A program made the translations under genes and the position numbers. From Pseudoneobacillus rhizosphaerae (lineage in GTDB: Bacteria; Bacillota; Bacilli; Bacillales; Cytobacillaceae), in contig NZ_CAKJTG010000006.1 of the NCBI RefSeq assembly GCF_917563885.1, positions 62,001 through 126,000 on the forward strand: 64,000 bases of DNA, given 5' to 3'. Shown here one piece after another: positions 1-7,648 of this stretch. Within the stretch, counting starts at the first letter, position 1; the number at the start of each line of letters is the position of its first letter. A model generated the notes under the pieces. The model had not been told where the DNA came from. It saw only the letters and a program-made list of their open reading frames with translations, and did not search any database.

Positions 1-1
1 T

Positions 2-1969
2 AAAAGGAAACTCACAAAATTAAGTGAAGAGATTGATGATATTTTCGGGCGATCCATTGAAGATATTATTGACGAATTACCAAATGAAGATATCGCTCAT
101 AAACGGTTGAGCCTATTGATTAAACTTGGATTGGGCTATTTAACTTTAGAAAGAAAAACTCAATCTTTATCTACAGGTGAATTTCAGTGTGTTCATTTAG
201 TTTCAGAGCTGTTTGCCAACACGAGAAACCCACATACACTGTTTATTTTCGACGAGCCTTCCAAAGGCTTATCACAAAATATATTAAATCAATTTATTGA
301 TAGTGTTCGGGTCATTTTAGAGGATGAATCCGTCTCAATTTTTATGATTGAACATAATGCCTATATGTTAGAAAGCTCTGATTTTGTCGTTGATTTTGGT
401 AAAAGAGCGCTAGAACCTGTAACGCATCTTGAAGTGGTGCGTCATGATGATTACTATCGACAACATAAAGGCGAAGAAAAAGTTGCTCCTATACAAATAT
501 CATCTACGCTGAAGTCGAAGAGTGGGATTAATTACTTAAAAGAGAACCATATTAGTTATTTTAAAAAGGCAGAAAACATCTATAAGGGCGGAATTTTAAA
601 GAGCTTATCACCAATGGCGCGTCTCATCTACGGTGAATACGAATCAGATAGGATAGCTCCAGTAATAGCCATCGATCTTGAAAGACACCTATATAGCCAA
701 CATAGTTTCCTGTATGAATTGGGCGGACTGATTAACCATATCGTTGCTGCACACCCGACTAATAAAGATACAAGAAGCTTTGATTTTTATCGTCAAGAAA
801 ATCATTGTCCGTCATGTTCGGGTCGCAGGGTGATTGAAAAGTTTAATTTTGACGTTGTTGTACAGGATAAAACTGTTCCTTTTTGGGATGGCTTGCTACA
901 TCCAGATGTTATGGAGGTACTAAAATATTATCAATATCCAAAATTACAATTCCTCTTTGACGAAATCAAGAATGAGCTAGGTCAAGATATAAGTAAAAGC
1001 TATAATGAAATGACAAAAGCTGAAATGAATACCTTTTTATATGGCTATTGGGAAAAGTCCTTTTATGATAAAGAGGGCAAGACACAAAGAACATGGGAAG
1101 GCTTTAATTTTATCATCGGGCGTTACATGTTCATTTCGAAATCGATTATTAAAGAGAAGATGAAAGAATCCAAAGAGATGATTACCTGTCCAGTTTGTGA
1201 AGGAACCGTACTTAATCATCATAAAAAACTAATGTTTGGTACTAGTGATATTCGTAAGATGATCCAGATGCCTATGGATCAAGTTATGGAGGTTGTTGGG
1301 CCTTTACCTGAACTGTTGAAACTGAAGGCCATTGTTGGTGGTAACATGTCACTTGTGGAAGATGTGTCCTTACTACCTAGGGAAACTCAAGTAGCGTTGA
1401 AAATGTATGAACTAGAACTAGCAAGCTTTGTTAACTATGAAGTCGTTTTACAAAATGCTTTACCATTTTGGGGTAGTATTAAAGGTAATATCGAAGCAAT
1501 TAGTAGTAAAAATTTGATTACCATTTGTGATTTTGCCAATATCGATGAAACGCGTGAAACTATTATTGATAAGTATTTTACTAATGGTAAATATAAAAAA
1601 CTTACTTATGTTTATGAAGCGTTCGGCTATAAAAAAATAGTTACTTTAATTAATAAAATCAAAGCTAGTCATCCATGCCCATTCTGTAAAGGGAAGAAAG
1701 TGATATCAGAAGATGGTCTTCATGAAGGCGTGCATAAATTATCAATACCTTGTATGAGCTGTTTTGCAAGTGGTATTAATGACGAAGGTCGTCAGGAAAT
1801 CGTCGAGGGTATGAATGTACAAACTTGGCTAACGGGTAAAGTAAGTGATGTGGTGGATGAAAGCTTATTGAATGAAGAGGTTGCAGATATACCTATATTC
1901 AACCGGATTCGTGAGTTGAATAAGCGGGATATGCTTGAGGTTTATCGTTGTCTTGAGCAGAATAATTAA
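2..1969 (+). CDS. UvrA-like ABC ATPase, 5' truncated by window
   Basis: The reading frame is open back to the first base, so the true start lies outside the window; 655 residues are visible. Near the visible N-terminus there is an ABC signature (SLSTGEFQ), a Walker B (LFIFDEPSKGLS) and a switch region (IFMIEHN), followed by DFG as in UvrA. About 520 residues follow, with UvrA-like Cys pairs (CPSC, CPVC, CPFC, CMSC), but I see no second GxSGSGK Walker A and no second signature. UvrA family proteins scan DNA for lesions; some paralogues serve antibiotic resistance or unknown roles. This looks like a divergent paralogue, not the housekeeping UvrA. The family is clear; the function is not. Confidence 0.7.
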   Translation, partial: KRKLTKLSEEIDDIFGRSIEDIIDELPNEDIAHKRLSLLIKLGLGYLTLERKTQSLSTGEFQCVHLVSELFANTRNPHTLFIFDEPSKGLSQNILNQFIDSVRVILEDESVSIFMIEHNAYMLESSDFVVDFGKRALEPVTHLEVVRHDDYYRQHKGEEKVAPIQISSTLKSKSGINYLKENHISYFKKAENIYKGGILKSLSPMARLIYGEYESDRIAPVIAIDLERHLYSQHSFLYELGGLINHIVAAHPTNKDTRSFDFYRQENHCPSCSGRRVIEKFNFDVVVQDKTVPFWDGLLHPDVMEVLKYYQYPKLQFLFDEIKNELGQDISKSYNEMTKAEMNTFLYGYWEKSFYDKEGKTQRTWEGFNFIIGRYMFISKSIIKEKMKESKEMITCPVCEGTVLNHHKKLMFGTSDIRKMIQMPMDQVMEVVGPLPELLKLKAIVGGNMSLVEDVSLLPRETQVALKMYELELASFVNYEVVLQNALPFWGSIKGNIEAISSKNLITICDFANIDETRETIIDKYFTNGKYKKLTYVYEAFGYKKIVTLINKIKASHPCPFCKGKKVISEDGLHEGVHKLSIPCMSCFASGINDEGRQEIVEGMNVQTWLTGKVSDVVDESLLNEEVADIPIFNRIRELNKRDMLEVYRCLEQNN

Positions 1970-1985
1970 ATAGTTTTAGAAAATA

Positions 1986-2020
1986 CAAATCCAATTCGTG
2001 TATATGAATTGGATTTGTTT
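1986..2020. terminator. Intrinsic terminator after UvrA-like gene
   Basis: An inverted repeat (AAATCCAATTC / GAATTGGATTT) with an 8-nt loop is followed by GTTT. It lies 17 bases after the stop codon of the UvrA-like gene. It may also serve the convergent minus-strand gene. Confidence 0.65.
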
Positions 2021-2051
2021 ATGTAATTAAGCGGTAATCAATTTACTTGCA

Positions 2052-2237
2052 TTAAGGCCGTTGCATCGGATTAGAAAGCGAGAAGTTTTTTATCATTTTT
2101 TGTAGGTTTCTATGTCCTTCTCTTAATTTAATCGTTTCATCAAGGATTTTTTGAAATCCCTCTAAATCACGATCAGAAGCATTTAATAGGGACTTTGGAA
2201 CACTTTCGACAATCTGCTGTAAAGTTAAATCTGCCAA
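2052..2237 (-). CDS. Small hypothetical protein
   Basis: A 61-residue protein if it starts at the TTG 8 bases after AAAGGTGG. A GTG 12 bases upstream (2249) is in frame but lies inside that ribosome binding site. It is helical and charged, with no cysteines and no membrane segment, and I do not recognise a family. It lies 30-40 bases downstream of the J-domain gene on the same strand and is probably co-transcribed with it. That suggests a shared role, but nothing in the sequence defines one. Confidence 0.5.
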   Translation of the reverse strand: MADLTLQQIVESVPKSLLNASDRDLEGFQKILDETIKLREGHRNLQKMIKNFSLSNPMQRP

Positions 2238-2278
2238 GCTATTAACCACCTTTCACGTTTTTTGAAGACTATTTTTTA

Positions 2279-2800
2279 CTATAAAAATGTCTTCCTGTAA
2301 TGGTCATAGAACACAATAAATAATCTTTCATCTCCACCTCGATCAGGGTGAAGGGCTTTAAGTAATTTTTTAAACTCTTTCTTTAGCAAATCGTGGTTAT
2401 CAACGTCATCTACGCCTAACAAGGAGTGAAGGGTAAGTGGTAGATCTGTGTCATTCAAAGAATATTTAGCTTTTAACATTTTTTTTAAGGAACTATATTT
2501 GGCTTGTTCGATCCGAACAGTGGATTCTAATTCTACGACTCTCTCTTTTAATTGTTGATTTTCAGCGAACGTTTTTTCCCACTGTTGGTAATCAACGCCA
2601 AATTGTTTACTTTTACTTTCAATCTTTTTTTCTAAAATAAAGGCTGCTAAATCTCCAGGTTTGATTGAAAAGTCGATTTTATAGTGATTTGCTCTTTTAG
2701 CTTTTATTTTCCCATCCAGAATCCAACGTATGACAACCTCTTCACTATCTGTTATACCTTCGATCTTAAGTTGCTCCGTAACTTCCTTAACATTTAACAT
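2279..2800 (-). CDS. DNA-binding/coiled-coil/J-domain protein
   Basis: About 173 residues from the ATG at 2800; an in-frame TTG at 2845 gives 188, and neither start has a good ribosome binding site. The N-terminal ~55 residues (LNVKEVTEQL..., IRWILDGKIKAKR) resemble a MerR/excisionase-type helix-turn-helix. The middle (~75-115) is a heptad-like coiled coil. The C-terminus carries a J-domain core with the HPD triad (LKALHPDRGGD), which in DnaJ-family proteins stimulates Hsp70 ATPase. It may therefore link a DNA site to DnaK, but the client is unknown. The domain calls come from motif reading only. Confidence 0.6.
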   Translation of the reverse strand: MLNVKEVTEQLKIEGITDSEEVVIRWILDGKIKAKRANHYKIDFSIKPGDLAAFILEKKIESKSKQFGVDYQQWEKTFAENQQLKERVVELESTVRIEQAKYSSLKKMLKAKYSLNDTDLPLTLHSLLGVDDVDNHDLLKKEFKKLLKALHPDRGGDERLFIVFYDHYRKTFL

Positions 2801-2845
2801 ATGATCAACTCGTTCTATATGACTAGTATTTTGTTTCTTCCTCAA

Positions 2846-3229
2846 TGAAACAAGCTAATTTCAATGTATCATAGATATTTCTTTACAGTTTTACAAGTTT
2901 ATTTAAATTTGATGTCAAAAGTAACCAATATAACTATTACGTTAAATATCTAGTTCTATGGACAAAAAACATTCAAATGGCAAAAAGAAAAAACAACATT
3001 CATTCAGGTAACAGCACGTAAAAATATCATTCTAGGGGTTGTCATTACTGTGTTCGAACAATTTTGTCAGAATTTAATTCCCCACTCTTTGAAAATAGGT
3101 ATTTGAATCAGTAACAATACCCAAGGGATATTCATATTTTGTTGAAGAGTGTGGTGAATTCACCTACCACTTTTTCCCTGCGGTTAAGTGAGTATTCCAC
3201 CTTGCTAAAAAAATAACGGAGGTATGGAT
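2846..3229. other. Gene-free leader region before bacteriocin precursor
   Basis: About 380 AT-rich bases between divergent genes with no supported ORF. It must hold the promoters for the J-domain gene (minus) and the bacteriocin precursor (plus). The only clear structure is the hairpin at 3149-3175, listed separately. Confidence 0.5.
3149..3175 (+). promoter_or_regulatory. Hairpin with T-run upstream of precursor
   Basis: The sequence GTGGT...ACCAC, containing the perfect palindrome GGTGAATTCACC, is followed by TTTTT, 55 bases before the precursor start. It could be an attenuator or an operator for the bacteriocin gene. No regulator gene is visible in the cluster. Confidence 0.4.
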
Positions 3230-3535
3230 ATGTACGATTTTCATAATGAATTACAAAATTTAAATATTGGTGATTTCCAAGCTAACCAGGCAATTCCTTG
3301 GGATCAAAACCAGTACTCTATGGATCAATCTCGACAATTCGGTGTTTTGGGTGTTACTAGTTGCTTCGGTTTCAGTTGCTTTTTTTGCTTTAACTGTTTT
3401 AGTTGCTCTAATTGTTTTAGATGTTCAAACTGTTTCAGATGTCATAATTGCTTTAATTGCAGTCACAATTGTGGAGGTAATTGTGGTGGACGTTGTGGTG
3501 GAGGTGGACGATGCGGCGGAGGTGGTCATCGCTGA
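3230..3535 (+). CDS. Heterocycloanthracin/sonorensin-family TOMM bacteriocin precursor
   Basis: A 101-residue precursor peptide. The start is the second ATG, six bases after CGGAGGT; the ATG at 3224 abuts that site. Residues 1-~40 are a polar, Cys-free leader. Residues 41-101 are the core, with 15 cysteines. Ten of them, from 50 to 77, repeat strictly every third residue (motifs such as NCFRCSNCFRC), and a C-terminal Gly-rich section (CGGNCGGRC) follows. In this family Cys (and Ser) become thiazoles/oxazoles through the YcaO and SagB enzymes, giving an exported antibacterial peptide. Those enzymes are encoded just downstream. No dedicated exporter, immunity gene or protease is seen here. Confidence 0.9.
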   Translation: MYDFHNELQNLNIGDFQANQAIPWDQNQYSMDQSRQFGVLGVTSCFGFSCFFCFNCFSCSNCFRCSNCFRCHNCFNCSHNCGGNCGGRCGGGGRCGGGGHR

Positions 3536-3590
3536 GGAGGTAGCTAGCTTTACTTTTCAGTAGTGACACCATGGTTGTATAAGAAAACAA

Positions 3591-3626
3591 GGAAGTCCCT
3601 ACCTAAATGGTGGTAGGGGCTTCTTT
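3591..3626 (+). terminator. Intrinsic terminator between precursor and maturation genes
   Basis: The stem GAAGTCCCTACC / GGTAGGGGCTTC is followed by TTT. It lies 55 bases after the precursor stop and ~100 bases before the next gene. Such placement usually allows far more precursor mRNA than enzyme mRNA. Confidence 0.75.
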
Positions 3627-3723
3627 ATAAAGATTAGACATATGAGACAAATTGCTGTACATACCATAAAAGTAAGAGTAAATATTCAACAATTGAGGAC
3701 AGAAACAGTAAGGAGGAGCGAAA

Positions 3724-5667
3724 TTGACAAATCTGACACCTTCGATGCGCCTTAAAGTGAAAAGGGATACGTTTTTTCTTCCTGATTCACATAACGGTGT
3801 GTATTTTCGGAATAACATTAGTTCGTTTCGTATGGAAGGAACTTCGATTGATAAGTGGGTTGAAAAACTGATTCCGATGTTCAATGGGGAGTACTCATTG
3901 TCGGATATAACAAAGGGATTGACAGGACCATATCGAGATAGGGTGTATGAGATAGCGGGTGCGCTTTATCAAAATGGATACGCTCGAGATGTTAGTCAAG
4001 ACCGACCGCATCAATTGGCTGATTATGTTCTTAAAAAAAATGCCTCTCAAATTGAATTTTTGGACAGTTTTGGTGATTCAGGTGCATACCGGTTTCAAAA
4101 GTATCGCGAGGCCAATGTTTTGGCTATTGGCTCTGGTCCTATTTTGGTTGCCTTAATTTCAGCGTTGATTGAGTCGGGACTGCCAAAGATAAATGTTCTA
4201 ATCACAGACCGAGTACCTACCAATAGACAGAGGTTAATAGAATTAGAAGAACATGGAAGGCAAACGGACCCTGAGATAAGCGTAAAAGAAATTACTCTGA
4301 AAAATAGGCAGGGGAATTTTTGGCAAGAAATTGTAAAACCATTTGATTCGATTTTGTATGTGTCAGGCGAAGGGAATGTAGAGGAATTGCGTGCCATGCA
4401 TAGATTATGTCGGGAAGAGAAGAAGATTTTCCTCCCCGCAATAAGTCTAAAGAATGTTGGTTTCGCAGGTCCGTTAGTGCATCCAGATTCTAAAGGATGC
4501 TGGGAATCCGCGTGGCACCGCATCCATCAAACTTCTTTAGGTAAAAAAGAGCAATTAGAAGCCAGATCTTCTGTTGCAGAGGCGATGTTGGCAAATGTAA
4601 TCGTTTTTGAATTGTTTAAACAAGTTTCAAGTGAGACTGAAATAGAACAGAGTAATCAATTTTACTTACTTGATTTCAATACGATGGAGGGGAACTGGCA
4701 TCCTTACATCCCTCATCCACTTGTTACAGGAGAAATATCGGCCCAATTCGTTAATGACATTAGTAAAAGACTTCAAAATGATGTAAGCAAAGAACGTCAG
4801 AGTGATTTGCTTCTATACTTCAATCAACTGACCTCAAAGGAATCAGGGATATTCCATATTTGGGATGAGGAGGATTTAAAGCAGCTTCCGTTGGCACAGT
4901 GTTTCGTTCAGGCAGTCGATCCATTGTCTGAGGGTCCGGCAAAGCTCCTACCTAGACAAATTTGTTCAGGTCTTACGCATCAAGAGGCACGTCGAGAATC
5001 AGGACTGACAGGAATCGAAGCATATGTCACTCAACTGGTCCCGTTATTCTCTAAGTCTCAATCTTTAAATAAGGAGATTGATAGAAACTTAGAATTACCG
5101 TATTTTATTGGTGTAGGAGCGGGGGAAACATTTGCAGAAGGAGTTAGTCGGGGATTACAACGGTGTTTGGAAGAAGAGCTAAAAAATCAACTTCTCAATC
5201 ATACAATTTCTGCCTTTCCTGTCCAGTTGAGTGTGGTAGAAGACAATCGTTCCCGTTTTTATTTGCAGGCAGTAACGACGATGCAGGGAGCACCGATCAT
5301 CGCCTTAGGAGAAGAAGTGAACGGCTTTCCTGTAGTATGGCTAGGGATTAACAATCGCTGGTATGGTAGTGTGGGCTTGAATTTAACTTTGGCATTAAGG
5401 AAGGCAGCGCAACAAGCGCTTACGAGAGCTCAAAATTCAACCACCTACACTAACACACAAGGATTGGAAGTTTCGTCTATCCAATTAGAAAAAAAATCCC
5501 CTCTAAGTATGGAAATCCCAGCTTATGAAGATGTATCGCAATTAGAGAACCTGCAGACTGCCTTGAAGATTTTGAAAAAGAAGGGCAAGCAAATTGTAGT
5601 TTATGAGCTAGAAGTGGAACCAATTTTTAAAAAGGAACTTGCAGGGGTGTTTGGTGTGTGTTTATGA
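3724..5667 (+). CDS. ThiF-like thiazole-bacteriocin maturation protein
   Basis: A 647-residue protein starting at TTG, seven bases after AAGGAGG. It matches the family annotated as putative thiazole-containing bacteriocin maturation protein (ThiF-like), always found with YcaO in heterocycloanthracin-type clusters. Residues ~30-110 resemble the winged-helix peptide-recognition region that binds precursor leaders. From ~125 an E1/ThiF-like Rossmann segment begins (NVLAIGSGPILVALISALIE). No CxxC zinc sites are evident. It probably presents the leader peptide to the YcaO enzyme encoded next, with which it forms an operon (14-base gap). The exact catalytic role in the family is not settled. Confidence 0.85.
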   Translation: MTNLTPSMRLKVKRDTFFLPDSHNGVYFRNNISSFRMEGTSIDKWVEKLIPMFNGEYSLSDITKGLTGPYRDRVYEIAGALYQNGYARDVSQDRPHQLADYVLKKNASQIEFLDSFGDSGAYRFQKYREANVLAIGSGPILVALISALIESGLPKINVLITDRVPTNRQRLIELEEHGRQTDPEISVKEITLKNRQGNFWQEIVKPFDSILYVSGEGNVEELRAMHRLCREEKKIFLPAISLKNVGFAGPLVHPDSKGCWESAWHRIHQTSLGKKEQLEARSSVAEAMLANVIVFELFKQVSSETEIEQSNQFYLLDFNTMEGNWHPYIPHPLVTGEISAQFVNDISKRLQNDVSKERQSDLLLYFNQLTSKESGIFHIWDEEDLKQLPLAQCFVQAVDPLSEGPAKLLPRQICSGLTHQEARRESGLTGIEAYVTQLVPLFSKSQSLNKEIDRNLELPYFIGVGAGETFAEGVSRGLQRCLEEELKNQLLNHTISAFPVQLSVVEDNRSRFYLQAVTTMQGAPIIALGEEVNGFPVVWLGINNRWYGSVGLNLTLALRKAAQQALTRAQNSTTYTNTQGLEVSSIQLEKKSPLSMEIPAYEDVSQLENLQTALKILKKKGKQIVVYELEVEPIFKKELAGVFGVCL

Positions 5668-5681
5668 GAGGAGGAGTCGAT

Positions 5682-7625
5682 ATGAGTGCTCTCGTACTAG
5701 TTGTCGGTGAAGGATTATTGGCAGAGTATACGTGTAGACAGCTGTCAAATCAATTCCATATCGTTCATAAACCTGATTTCAAGGAAGGATTATCAGAAGA
5801 GATTGATTTAGTCCTCGTATTAGATGATGCCTGGTATCCCTCTATCCATCAGAAAGCTGAAAAAATCATGCAACCAACCGGAATCCCTTGGATACGAGGC
5901 TTCGTTTCATTTGGCGAGGGGGTCATTGGGCCATTAGTCCAAGGGAGTTCCCCAGGATGCTCCAATTGTGCAGACATTCGTAAAATTATGGCTGGCCGCG
6001 AACGGATAGAGATGTTTGACGTAAGGCAGCAAAAGAAGGAGCGTAAAGATAGCTCCCGTGATGCATGGGCTTCGAATAACGGACTTTTCCAAATGTCCCT
6101 TTTGGTGGCAGACGCGGCACAGAAAGTTTTGCAAGGGGATCAATCAAACTTGAAAGAAGGCATTCTATTAATCAATTTAATAACACAAAAGATTTCAAGA
6201 CATACCTTTTTGCCCGATCCGTTATGTCCAGTTTGCGGTCATTTACCTGACGATTCACCTATTGATGCCCGTATTTCACTAAAACAAAGTCCAAAAATCA
6301 GCATGTATAATTACCGATGTCGTTCAATGGATGATCTGATAAAGGTACTTGCTAAAGACTATTTGGATCTGAGCACCGGGTTTATGAATAGTAAAATGAA
6401 GGACCTAGTGCCCCCATTTGCAGATGTAGTAGTCAATTTGCCGCTATTAGTCGGAGATGAAGGGGTAGCCGGGAGGACACATTCCTACTCCTTAAGTGAG
6501 TCAACCGCTATATTAGAGGGTTTGGAGAGGTACTGTGGTTTGGCTGCTCATGGCAAACGAACAGTAGTCCACGATAGTTTTCGAAATTTGGAGGGTACTG
6601 CACTCAATCCTATAAAGGTTGGTATTCACGCTAAGGAACAGTATGCTCAGCCTGGTTTTCCGTTTCATCCATTTAGCCCAGACCGTTCCATTAATTGGGT
6701 ATGGGGCTATTCATTTTTAGAAGAGCGTCCGATTCTAGTTCCTGAATTGCTTGCTTATTACAGCTTAGGCTGCGGGGAGGGGTTTGTCTATGAAACTTCC
6801 AATGGCTGTGCACTAGGTGGAAGTTTGGAGGAGGCTATTTTCCACGGGATTATGGAAGTGGTTGAGAGAGATTCATTCCTTATGACCTGGTACGCACAAC
6901 TAAATTTACCTCGTTTGGATCCATATTCCGCTAAAGACCAAGAGTTACAGTTAATGATTGAACGCGTGAGGGCGGTAGCTGGATATGACTTGCATTTTTA
7001 TAACTCAACAATGGAAAATGGTATTCCAAGTATAATGGCGATTGCTAAAAATCGGAAGCAAAAGGGACTAAATCTCATTTGTGCAGCAGGAGCCCATTTA
7101 GATCCATTAAAAGCGGTGAAAAGCGCCATTCACGAAGTGGCTGCCATGATGATGACGTTGGATGAAAAATTTGAGGAAAATCAGGAGGAACTTCTCAGCA
7201 TGCTGAAAGATCCTTCCTTGGTGAGGAAAATGGATGATCATGGCTTGCTTTATGGTATGCCACAAGCAGAAGATCGCTTACAATTTTTACTGGATGAAAA
7301 TCGTCCGTTACGAACGTTTGACGAAGAGTTTAAGTGGAAGACGAATCACACAGACCTAACCGATGATCTTCAAGACATTCTTACTGTATTTCGAAATTTG
7401 GATCTCGATGTAATAGTAGTGGACCAGACAACATCGGAAACGATAAGAAACGGACTGCATTGCGTAAAGGTACTCATACCTGGGATGTTGCCAATGACAT
7501 TTGGTCATCATCTAACCCGCGTTACAGGGTTGGAGAGAGTGTTAAGAGTACCAAAGGAACTTGGATATACTAGTCAACCTCTAAAATTTGAAGAACTTAA
7601 TCCACATCCACATCCTTTTCCATAA
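5682..7625 (+). CDS. TOMM cyclodehydratase: leader-binding domain fused to YcaO
   Basis: A 647-residue protein. The ATG at 5682 follows GAGGAGG at the correct distance; an in-frame GTG at 5658 lacks such a site. Residues ~1-205 form an E1-like/ocin domain with Cys pairs CSNC (~91) and CPVC (~184), likely a zinc site. Residues ~215-647 are a YcaO domain (SagD type), ending in the proline-rich tail PHPHPFP, a hallmark of azoline-forming YcaO enzymes. The enzyme uses ATP to activate the peptide amide and cyclise Cys/Ser/Thr side chains to azolines on the precursor encoded at 3230. It is the core enzyme of the cluster. Confidence 0.92.
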   Translation: MSALVLVVGEGLLAEYTCRQLSNQFHIVHKPDFKEGLSEEIDLVLVLDDAWYPSIHQKAEKIMQPTGIPWIRGFVSFGEGVIGPLVQGSSPGCSNCADIRKIMAGRERIEMFDVRQQKKERKDSSRDAWASNNGLFQMSLLVADAAQKVLQGDQSNLKEGILLINLITQKISRHTFLPDPLCPVCGHLPDDSPIDARISLKQSPKISMYNYRCRSMDDLIKVLAKDYLDLSTGFMNSKMKDLVPPFADVVVNLPLLVGDEGVAGRTHSYSLSESTAILEGLERYCGLAAHGKRTVVHDSFRNLEGTALNPIKVGIHAKEQYAQPGFPFHPFSPDRSINWVWGYSFLEERPILVPELLAYYSLGCGEGFVYETSNGCALGGSLEEAIFHGIMEVVERDSFLMTWYAQLNLPRLDPYSAKDQELQLMIERVRAVAGYDLHFYNSTMENGIPSIMAIAKNRKQKGLNLICAAGAHLDPLKAVKSAIHEVAAMMMTLDEKFEENQEELLSMLKDPSLVRKMDDHGLLYGMPQAEDRLQFLLDENRPLRTFDEEFKWKTNHTDLTDDLQDILTVFRNLDLDVIVVDQTTSETIRNGLHCVKVLIPGMLPMTFGHHLTRVTGLERVLRVPKELGYTSQPLKFEELNPHPHPFP

Positions 7626-7648
7626 GCGGCACTGAGGAGGATACAAAA

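Noticed and set aside
3267-3563. Overlapping 98-codon ORF within the bacteriocin precursor
   Set aside because: It is a shadow frame of the Cys-rich repeat, with hydrophobic low-complexity content and no ribosome binding site.
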